A DNA stretch of 64,000 bases from Protula sp. h YS-2021 (taxonomy: Eukaryota > Annelida > Polychaeta > Sabellida > Serpulidae). The position numbers and the translations under genes were made by a program. The notes beneath the pieces were generated by a model. It was not told the origin of the DNA. It worked only from the letters and a program-made list of their open reading frames with translations, and searched no databases. The stretch lies in contig OX457027.1 of the NCBI GenBank assembly GCA_949752745.1, forward strand, positions 82,019,214 to 82,083,213, given 5' to 3'. Shown here piece after piece: positions 55,404-64,000 of this stretch (the first letter of the stretch is position 1; each line of letters starts with the position of its first letter).

Positions 55404-55721
55404 GGCTTGCGCGGGTACTTGCAGATGAGTATTGTCCAGGCTACTCATTTCACGCACATTGTTCCGACAACGAGGTCATTGTCATGGAAACGTCGTGGTA
55501 CGGGCGCATGCGCATCGGGAGCTGTGTCAAAGAAGATAAAGGTTTCATAGGCTGCAAAACTGACGTCACAGATATAGCAGATAAGATATGCTCTGGGAGA
55601 CGCGATTGTGAGATACGCGTACGCCATCTACAAATGGACGAACGCCTGTCCCATGAACCACGCTGCGAAGGGGCCGGAGAACTAAGCCGATATCTGCAGA
55701 CCAGTTACACCTGCCGCAAAA
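55404..55721 (+). CDS. SUEL-type (galactose/rhamnose-binding) lectin domain exon
   Basis: Encodes CPGYSFHAHCSDNEVIVMET, then SWYGRMRIGSCVKEDKGFIG, CSGRRDCEIRV and GELSRYLQTSYTC, the YGR and closing Y-x-C signatures and Cys spacing of SUEL/Gal-lectin domains. These are extracellular carbohydrate-binding modules common in invertebrate adhesion and immune proteins. The donor GTAAGT follows at 55722 (phase 1). The start is uncertain: I use the acceptor CAG at 55401-55403 (phase 1), and an alternative lies at 55424. A 1-1 exon is the usual form for shuffled extracellular domains. Upstream exons and the signal peptide were not found. Confidence 0.75.
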
Positions 55722-56013
55722 GTAAGTCATTATAGTTGTTTAAGTATGCAGTAGCGCCAGATCCAAGTCACCAACTTTTTAAAATTTAAAATAAAGCACT
55801 TAAATGGCTTAGTTAGTTTTCTTCAAATGTAAAAAGAAATAAGTACACCATAACGACGAGATACGACCACCCCGGAAGTAAGGCCACCCCGAGAGTAACA
55901 ACACCTCGGAAGTAAGTCCATTTGGAAGTAAGACCTGACCTGAAATAAGACCACTTTTCAACAGTCACTCCTATTATTCAGAACTCCGGAAACAAGAGAA
56001 AACCGGAATTTAG

Positions 56014-56614
56014 CCCAGCAAACAACCGACGTCTTTTTTGGTTGAAAAAAGGTTGGATTTTAGTCGCGACGATTTCACAACCATATTCTGACCTATTACC
56101 CCAAAATCCGACTTTATTCCAACGTCGAGACGAAGTCGGTTTTCTGATGTCATTCCGACGTTGCAAAAACGACCAAAAAGCGATGAACATTATTATCGCT
56201 CACCAGAAGTGGAAGTCATTTTGAAAAAGAGGAAGAAAAAACGTAATTTTTACATGAAAATTTTAGAATTTTGATGGCGCGTCGGTATTTTTCTTCCTAG
56301 ATTGTAAAAATGTACATGCAAAATGCTTTCGTATGTATTTCACAACAGCAGTTGAATGATTAATTATCTATTAATTATATAACTCTAGTCAGTTTCAGGT
56401 CGGAATCCGACGTCGGTTCCAATTTCATATACAACCTAAAACCGACTTAATTCCGACGTCGGATTTAGGTCGGAACCCGACGTCATTCTGACGTTGAAAA
56501 CCCGACGTCGGTTCCATTTCATATACAATCAAATCCGGCACGTCAGTCCGACGTCGGTAACGTCGGGTCACGCCGTCGACCCGACGTCATTCTGACGTCT
56601 AAATGTTTGCTGGG
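56014..56614. mobile_element. MITE with CCCAGCAAACA ends and GACGTCGG-rich interior
   Basis: CCCAGCAAACA at the left is complemented by TGTTTGCTGGG at the right. The interior has many CCGACGTCGG/GACGTCATTCTGACGTC words over its right half. It lies in the intron after the lectin exon. No coding capacity. Confidence 0.7.
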
Positions 56615-58598
56615 AGGTTACTTTTGAACGGTGTCAAATGTTGTCTTTTTCCGGGTTCTGGTATAGATAGAACGATAGTACTGTTCATGAACTGTTGTAT
56701 AGACAAATTTATTGACCTGTCGTGGCGACTATAACGTTGTTGAGTTCGAGTTTCACGGAGCTGTACAAAGAGTTTCCAAGCCATAGAAACCTACAACAAG
56801 AAACACCCCAGAAACTATATTTCATTACCAAAAGCAAGTAATGAAAATGTTCTGTGCACAAATATGCATTACCACAATCTTTAACGCTTATGAAATCTAC
56901 TTCAAAGAGATAAATAATGACGTGAAAAAAGAAATGTCAATTGGAAGACTAAAGCTGACGCCATAAATAGGCGCCCACCAGGTATTGACTGGCATGGGCG
57001 TAGGAATTTTTTGGTCAATGTTGGGCGGGGCCCTATTGCTTTTGAGACAGCCATTAATTGGGAAAGGGACAACAGATACTCCCTGGGAAGGTATGAAGGT
57101 GGGGGAAGGGGGGAGGGGTGAAGAGGGGGGGGGGGTGATCCAAAGCCTATAATTCGTTTCTTGAGCAACAATACAATCTTCTTCCCAGGAAACACTATGA
57201 CGCGTAATAGACGAGAAATAGCCGTGATTTATATCAAATTTAGATGACATTTTCAAAAAGGATTCCAAAAGGAAGGCGATTGTGTGTCTGGAAGTGAAGC
57301 TCTCTGTTCAAGCTCATGCAAAACAATGGTTAAATTTATAGAGAGATTTTGCCTTAATTTTTGTTATGAGGTATTACTTTCAGTGCCGCGAGTTATTAAC
57401 TGTATAACATTGCATTACAGAGAAGTTATTTTGCACAAAAACGTTTTGCTGATTACCAATTCAAATTGCTTGATAAATGTGCAGATTGCAAGCAATCATG
57501 ATCCCGTTTTTTAGGGAGTTTTGCAAACGTTTTGTTTTGATATGATAGTAAGCTTTCAGCAATAGGGGCGGGAGCGAGAGCGGGGGAGGAGGACGAGTGA
57601 TCACGAAATGCTAATTCAAATATATAACGAAGAAAGAAAGTCACCTTTCACAAAAACAAACTTATATTGAAAGGTCGTGTACACTTTTATTTATTTATTG
57701 TTTTTCCGCAAGACGGTACGATTTATTTCCCAATGAACAACCCTCCCCCCCTTCTCAACCGTTTAATCAAATAGATGAGCTGCTAGCTGTTGTGAAGACT
57801 GAGCTTTCTATTAGCTGACAATAGATGAATGGACAGAATTCATAATGAAAAGCCGCACCCAGTTGCTTCTCATTCAGATTTAATACCAACTACAGAAAGT
57901 GTGTGACTGCCTCTGAATGGTGCTATTCATCAAACAGTTCATTATTTACGCCGTGTCATGTGATGCTCTTTGATTCACTTCAAGCCTTATTTAATGTGGC
58001 CTACCCAACCAGTCAATTATTAATCAACAGAGGGGATAAAATAGCCTAAAAGGCTTGATCTACATTTAGTTTGATTAAAAGTCTCCGTTTTGAATAAGCA
58101 TAGAAGACTTTATGTTGCAGAACCTATTTTCCACACAAGTCATTAATAGCTTTTTACTGTTATTTTGATGTGTGGATATCGCGATCTCAAGGTGTGCCAT
58201 AAAATTACAGTAGTTGCCAAGAGGGTTACACCGACACCATTCCTTAATGATATTGGGTGGCTGAAATTTTAAGCCTGAGCAAATATCATTAGGATAGAGT
58301 ATCGCTCACGATGCCAATTACCTAACAGCCGAAATGCGAGAATGGAGATCTCGCGAGTGATGCCGTTCTCGTGCAAGAAATACCCGTGGTCTAATTTGTC
58401 TCGCGTATCAAGACATACAGGCCAATCATGGGACACTGTTACAAAGCTCTTATTTTCTGTAACTTCACCAGGAAGAATTGGTGTAAAGAAGTCAGACTGC
58501 ATAAAGGACAATGTCCAGCTTATCATGCAATAATAAGTAAAATGGCACCGTGATAGTTGCCATAATTTTGAGGTACATAAACGAAGAGAGAGAGGAGG

Positions 58599-58604
<6 letters not shown>
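56615..58604. other. No recognised gene (intron)
   Basis: Intronic sequence of the lectin-CUB gene; short open frames only. Confidence 0.5.

Positions 58605-58691
<87 letters not shown>
58605..58691. repeat. (GA)n microsatellite
   Basis: About 43 GA repeats; the Ser-Leu frames on the minus strand are artefacts. Confidence 0.95.
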
Positions 58692-58694
<3 letters not shown>

Positions 58695-59002
58695 CTGTAA
58701 GGAATACATTTACGTAACCAACAACGATGCTTCCAAGAAAACATTGAGACGTTCGGACAGCGTTGCATATAGACATCGCACCCGGCGTCGGGATTTTCGC
58801 CGTTTATCGAAACCAAAACAACGTTTGCCTTCTACCGAAGCCTACATAGCTTATTTCATTTCTCTTCCAAAAGTGAATTTGGAAAGAACAAAAATATTTC
58901 TTCCTATGAATTTCCATGGAAGTTCGTTCACATCTCCCACGTAATTCTCATGAATTGCAAAGAAAGAAGAAAGTACCTCTTCCTGAGAATTTCATGTAAA
59001 TT

Positions 59003-59965
59003 TCACATGAATTTCCATACAATTTCCACCGAAGTTCAGGCACATTTCCCTAAGAAGCTCAGTCTTGAAAGAATAAATCTTTACTTTCTGGGAATTGTAT
59101 ATGGATTCCACAGGAATTTCCATGGAATAATGTTGAGCTGTTTTAGCTATTTGTTACCAAATACTAAGCAATATTTCAAGAAAAGATATTAAAGAAAATT
59201 TCAAGTAAAGTATAAAAACAGGAGGTAGTATTTAAGTAAAAATGATTTGAAGTTAAAGTATTACCGCAAAGTACTTTAATAATTTCAATAAAAAAAAACA
59301 GTTTAAAAACTAATTTGTTTAGTTTGAAAATGTTTAAAGCTGAAGTGATGGCAGTTTATTTATGTTTTTAGGTTTGAAAACGAATCGATTTCCGAATTAG
59401 TTTTAATCTGAGCATTATTAAAAAGAAACTTAGTTAAACAACATATGCTTATTCCAGAATGACAATGGCTTTTGTCTTGAAAGCGGATGTTCTAAGTAGC
59501 TACATTTGCAGACTATCAAAGTTTTTTCGTCTATAGCGTGTGTTATGTAAGGAAGAATCATTCTTCTACTTTTTGCAGGTGGGATTGTAAAACCTAATTT
59601 TAAGACAAATGCAACACTGGAGAATATTATTATAAATAATCAAGACAGTTTATCACGTGTCTTTATTTCAATGGCAACACAGGATAAACTAAGCAGATGT
59701 TTCTACTAAACCTATGCAAATTGAAATTCTATGACAATTTGGAAGATTTGGTGTACAAAATTCTTATTTTGGAAATAGGAAGAAAACTTCTAGCAAATTT
59801 TCAACGAAATGCATAGGAAATGCACATGAAAATAACGTGAAATGGAAAGTTTTGTGAAATTCATATGAAATCTTTTGAAGTAAAGATTTATTCTTCCAAG
59901 ACAAGAACTTCTTAGGAAATGTGCGTGAACTTTTGTGGAAATTCTATGGAAATTCATAGGGAACT
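59003..59965. mobile_element. Foldback/MITE-like unit with ~95-bp inverted arms
   Basis: 59003-59096 (TTTCACATGAATTTCCATAC .. AATAAATCTTTACTT) is the imperfect complement of 59877-59965. TGAATTTCCATGGAA-type words repeat in and around both arms, extending left to about 58880. Confidence 0.6.
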
Positions 59966-60315
59966 CTTAGCAAGACTGTTTACTAGTAGTTTATAGTATT
60001 TGCTCTTAGGAAGACGTACTTTCTTCTTCCTCAGGGGCTTCGGTAACCTCCCGACGTTTTATAATCGATGCCTAATCAGCGTTTTCGAGAGATTAAAAAT
60101 GGAAGTCGAAACAACTTTATACAGATTCGGGAAAGCGGTGTTTTATAGGCTTCGGGATATGTTAAAAGTAAATTTAGCAAATGCTTGATATCCAGACTTT
60201 CTCCTTTTTAGCTTAAATTCTTGATTACAAGCCACTTCCAACTTGTAAATCGCTGAAATCTTCTTGACGTTTATCTATCAAACGCCGGGCACGTACTGGG
60301 AAACATCAGTATATA

Positions 60316-60352
60316 TAGTAGTAGTAGTAGTAGTAGTTGCTGCAGTAATAAT

Positions 60353-60414
<62 letters not shown>

Positions 60415-61012
60415 TAATAACAATAATAATAATAATAGTAAAAGAAGAAGTAGTAGTAGACATAATAGCATTAGCAGCAGCGGCAGCGATATTATTAGTC
60501 GCAGTAGAAGCAATAGCAAATGTATTATTTTCAGCAATAGTTGTAGCAAAAGCAGTAGCAGTAGAAGTAGTAGCAGTACAAGTAGAAGTAGCAGCAGTAG
60601 TAGTAGTAGTAGAAGTAGTAGCAACAGCAATAGTAGCAGAAGTAGAAGCAGTAGTAACAATAGTGGCAGCAGTAGCAGTAGTAGTAGCAGCAGTACTAGC
60701 AGTAGTAGTAACAGTAGTGGAAGTAGTAACAACAATAGTAGCATTAGTAACAACGGTAGTAACGGGAGTAGTACTAGAAGTAGTAGCAACAACAATAGTA
60801 GCAGAAGTAGTAGTAGCAGTAGTAGTAACAGTCGCAGAAGCAGTATCAGCAATAGTAGCAGTGGTAGCAGAAGTAGTAGTAATAGTAGAAGTAGGAGCAG
60901 TAGAAGTGGTATCAGCAGTAGTAGTAGCAGTAGTAGAAATAGTTGCAGCAGCAATAGTAGCAGTAGTAGATTCAGTAGTAATAATAGCAGTAGTAATAGC
61001 AGTAGTAAGTAA
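60316..61012. repeat. 700-bp imperfect trinucleotide tract (TAG/CAG/AAT)
   Basis: AAT/TAA repeats (60344-60440) followed by ~570 bases of mixed GTAGTAGCAGTAGAAGTA triplets. The phase is kept throughout, so all frames stay open and give Val/Ala/Ile, Leu and Thr-rich pseudo-proteins up to 297 codons. Not coding. Confidence 0.92.
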
Positions 61013-61837
61013 GTAATCCGACAATAGGGCTGTCGGTGATTGGTCTGAATTGTTACATGCAATAAATTGACTAAATAATTCCCCTCCTTTCTTATTGTGG
61101 TGATAAATTCCTTTAATATTTCTGCGTTTTGATCCATTCCAAACGTTACTTTGTACATTTAAATGCCTCATTTATTTTATTTTATCTCTTCGTGATATTT
61201 TTTTAATGGATAAGTGCCCCTGATTTAATATCAGCTCAGAGCTTGTTGAAGAATAAGTAGCCTGGATTTCCATCCAAACCTGAAATTCTATGAATACTTA
61301 TCGTTTGTTTTAACAAAGAAATACAGTCAATTTCGAAATATACAGCCAATGACAACTGAACTTATAAGGGCCAATTTCTTGGCCTTTTCAGTTTGTTGTG
61401 TTCTTCATAAAAGGGTAATGGTCTCGAAAACTGGTCTACAAGCTGCAGGCTGATCTTATCGAGCTTCACTGCCCTCACGTATTGTAAAAAAAGCCGTGTG
61501 TTTTCAAAGCAAGATTGAAATAACCTTCCACATATAAACAAACAAGGGAGACGCTGTTCCGCAAAGTCGTGGAAATACGTGTGTTTTAACAAAACATTAG
61601 TGCCAAAAGCCATTCAAATTCAGATAAGTAGTCGTCTGGAATGTTAATCACCAGACTGTGCCCAGTCCTCAAATTGTTCCCAGCCATGTTGTCGTGGGTC
61701 TGTAGTAGGTCTTATGCATGCCATAGACCATTGGACTGAGGCAGCTCTTTGACTGAGGTTTTAAGTGGTAACTGTTGATAGCTTTTGTTTTATGGTTATC
61801 CCTCCCTCATTGTTTTCTCCCTCTGTTTATGCGCCAG

Positions 61838-62015
61838 TCATCCATAACGGAAAGCAAGCATGCAAGCATCAAGCATACGTTGACGTCATCAACAGCATCA
61901 GCAATAACATCGCAAGCCTCGTCAGCAACGAGACCGGATGTGGACTTCCAGATGCACCCTGGGTATTAGAAGCACAGCCCGGTCAACGGATAAACCTATC
62001 TCTGACTGACTTCAG
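61838..62015 (+). CDS. Lectin-CUB gene, exon with linker and start of the CUB domain
   Basis: The acceptor GCCAG ends at 61837 and the donor GTACGT begins at 62016. With the lectin exon it reads in frame (codon split A|TC). It encodes a ~35-residue linker with a possible N-glycosylation site (SNET), then CGLPDAPWVLEAQPGQRINL, the start of a CUB domain (Cys, W-x-[IL]-x-A, G-Q-x-I-x-L). It exits at phase 2 and matches the next exon. Confidence 0.75.
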
Positions 62016-62763
62016 GTACGTTGCATTTAAATAAAACCCTTAATCAAATAAACAATGCGACGTTCTTCAACCTTTGGTTTTGGTTGTTTATAGAAGTCGA
62101 AACAGCGCAAACTGGGTGCAAACTGAAGTCGAAACAATGTCTATCTCCCAACGTTGTACAGACGTCTGGATAGTAACTTTCCATAGGCGTCAGGAAACAT
62201 TAATCTAGAATCGTCCAAAAACAATCTGTTTTCAAAGTGACCTGTCATGTCCACCATTTCCCGGTAAGCGATAAAACAAATAAAGATTTTTTTTGTTTTA
62301 TGGTTGCGAGTCTGACGTCTATACAATGCCAATGTTTCGACGTCTATCCAACGCCGATTTTCGGGGAAAGTTGCGTTTTGGTTGCAACCAAAAGCAACGT
62401 CTAAATACGTTGCTTACCCGACATCTATTCACCGTTCTGGGGACAACGTTAGCAAGACAGTGATCTGCGGTTGCGACAAGCCACAACAAAATACAACCAA
62501 TGTAGCTGTTGTGGTTTGGTAGAAACGATGTCGCAAACTCCAATCGACTTTGGTTTGACCGTTGCATGTTTACTGGGAAGTGACAAAGGGTTATGAGAAA
62601 AAAACTCGAATATTAAACAGTGTGTTTAGCTTAATTACACAAGCAATAAAATTAACCACAAGGCCTTCCCATTTTTCATTAGAAATGTATATTAAATTAA
62701 AGTGTTGGGGAAGTATAATGTAGAAGACTTAAAACGCTCTAATCATTGTCTCTGTGCTGCTAG

Positions 62764-62966
62764 TAGCCCAGCAATGGCTAGGACCAGGTTCAAAGACTGT
62801 CATCCGAAGCTTGGCGTCGTGCGAGATTTACAGAGCGGTGCATTGTGGGATGTATGCGGTGGCTGGAGTAGGCAGCGCCATCTACTTACGAGTGAGGGAT
62901 ATAAATTGCAAATCACACTGAATAAAGAGGCTGTATCAGTACATTCATTTCTGATATCCTATCAAG
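62764..62966 (+). CDS. Lectin-CUB gene, exon completing the CUB domain
   Basis: The acceptor GCTAG ends at 62763 and the donor GTACGC begins at 62967. Joined to the previous exon it reads LSLTDFSSPAM, then CHPKLGVVRDLQSGALWDVC, SRQRHLLTSEGYKLQITL and VHSFLISYQ: the CUB second half with the VCGG..R....TS and FLI-x-Y signatures. CUB domains mediate protein or sugar contacts, often with Ca2+. Exit phase is 1, so more domains should follow beyond the window. The product is probably secreted or a membrane receptor. Confidence 0.78.
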
Positions 62967-64000
62967 GTACGCTCGTTACATATTTATATAGTAATAAAAA
63001 ATGTCATCTTTTGCATTATTGGTGAAACCTTTTGTTCAAAATTGTAGCTTCGTTTAAAACAAAATTGGGTGCTGGCTAGCTAGTTACATAGATTTTTGAA
63101 CTTCTCTCAAGAGGTTGGACGACGGTCTAGTGACCATTCATGAGAGAGGAACAGACCCTTGGGCGCCACCCAACACTGCCCCCCCCCCCCACCCCCACTC
63201 CCCACTCAGTCAAACTATTGGGAATCCTGCCTCCCTCTCACTACTTTCACTTATGATTTGTGGACGTTTTGCTTGCACAAATCCATAATCCTGTAGCATT
63301 TTATTCGCTCTCAGCGACTAACATTATTGCAGTTTTCCGTGACCTGTTTATGGTTCTGGCATGTTAACTGTGTTTCAGTCTTTATTTCTTTATAACTGAA
63401 TAATCTGACCATTTTTAGACAACAAAGCCTGTTTTATACAACTGAAAGGAAATAAAACTACATCGGAAATAGCACTAATTTTCAAGATTCCGGTCCTAGT
63501 CGCTTTCTATTCCTTAGAACTCTGCAAATAGAACCATCATGGAGACTGAACCACTTAAATCCAGTCCCACAGACGCCGTTTCTTTGGTTTCCCTGTGCAA
63601 GCGCGAAAATGAGCAAATCTTTGGACAAATGTGTTTTACAGAAATTGGTCTCATTTTCATTTTTGTGTGCAGAATTTAGTTTAGCAGGTGGGAAACCATG
63701 ATACGACTGCCCCTAAACAGGACCACTTCAGTTCCGGTTTAGGGGCAGTCCTAGTTCTGTTCCATTGTCCTCCATGATTAAGAACCGCATATAAGGGACC
63801 ATCTCAGAAAGAGGTCCACTTTTGTGCAGTCTCACTGGTGGTCCTCCTTCCCATGTTCTCCTGTATTTCGTGCTATTTTTGCCTGACAGTGATTGGATGC
63901 CCAGATTTAATCAAGCCGAAAGACGCCTGGTTGAGGAGAAATAACAACAGCATAGTAGTCGGTTGCCACGGCAACAAACAAACATGGCACCTGCATTGCC
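62967..64000 (+). other. Intron of the lectin-CUB gene; no further exon recognised
   Basis: Follows the donor at 62967. A C-tract lies at 63179-63190. No additional domain exon was identified before the window ends, so the gene is incomplete at the right edge. Confidence 0.45.
63705..63750. repeat. 14-bp stem hairpin
   Basis: GACTGCCCCTAAAC and GTTTAGGGGCAGTC are exact complements with an 18-base loop. Function unknown. Confidence 0.8.

Noticed and set aside
60264..61171. Very long open frames (250-297 codons) on both strands
   Set aside because: They cross an imperfect TAG/CAG/AAT trinucleotide tract that keeps all frames open; residue composition is repeat-driven and there is no splice or domain support.

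Overview
This is eukaryotic genomic DNA. It is AT-rich, has GT-AG introns, polyadenylation signals and long microsatellites, and is dominated by transposable elements. A CARD fused to RPA-type OB folds, a SUEL-lectin/CUB gene, DIRS and Ty3/Gypsy retroelements and Polinton-like elements together suggest an invertebrate metazoan, most plausibly a mollusc or another lophotrochozoan. No sequence here fixes the species.

Host genes. (1) 4635-9619 (+) is a four-exon gene whose exons join in frame to 533 codons. It has an N-terminal CARD, a charged linker, then three OB-fold domains matching the DNA-binding core of RPA70 (DBD-A, DBD-B and DBD-C with its CX2C..CX2C zinc ribbon). The CARD takes the place of the RPA70 N-terminal domain. 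The layout resembles that of PYHIN/AIM2-like DNA sensors but with unrelated parts, and it is the most interesting gene here. (2) 55404 to beyond 62966 (+) is part of a secreted or membrane protein with a SUEL-type galactose-binding lectin domain followed by a CUB domain. It continues off the right edge.

Mobile elements, left to right: a decayed Ty3/Gypsy element (1.2-2.9 kb); a deleted Tigger/pogo element inside intron 1 and a TTAA-flanked MITE inside intron 2 of the CARD-RPA gene; a decayed retroelement with an SGNH-like segment (10.5-13.2 kb, minus); a second pogo-like non-autonomous element (16969-18454). Then, from 19.5 to 42.1 kb, there is a cluster of four insertions of one related family with 5'-AG termini. 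The two insertions with both ends preserved have 6-bp target duplications. They are element 1 (19539-22695, TSD CTGAAC), a 4.7-kb near-perfect palindrome (25663-30387, TSD GTTTTG), a broken copy (30804-33430) and a copy with ~1.1-kb inverted repeats (36490-42059). Together they carry a PC4-like ssDNA-binding protein, an acidic C2H2 zinc-finger protein and an unknown protein. The 5'-AG ends and 6-bp duplications are those of Polintons/Mavericks, but no integrase, PolB or capsid gene is present, so these are non-autonomous or belong to a new group.

46186-54292 is an essentially complete DIRS-type tyrosine-recombinase retrotransposon (minus strand) with inverted terminal repeats and an internal complementary region. 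A decayed DIRS copy lies at 33430-36190, and the palindrome sits inside the complementary-region relic of a third. The rest is MITEs, minisatellites and microsatellites.
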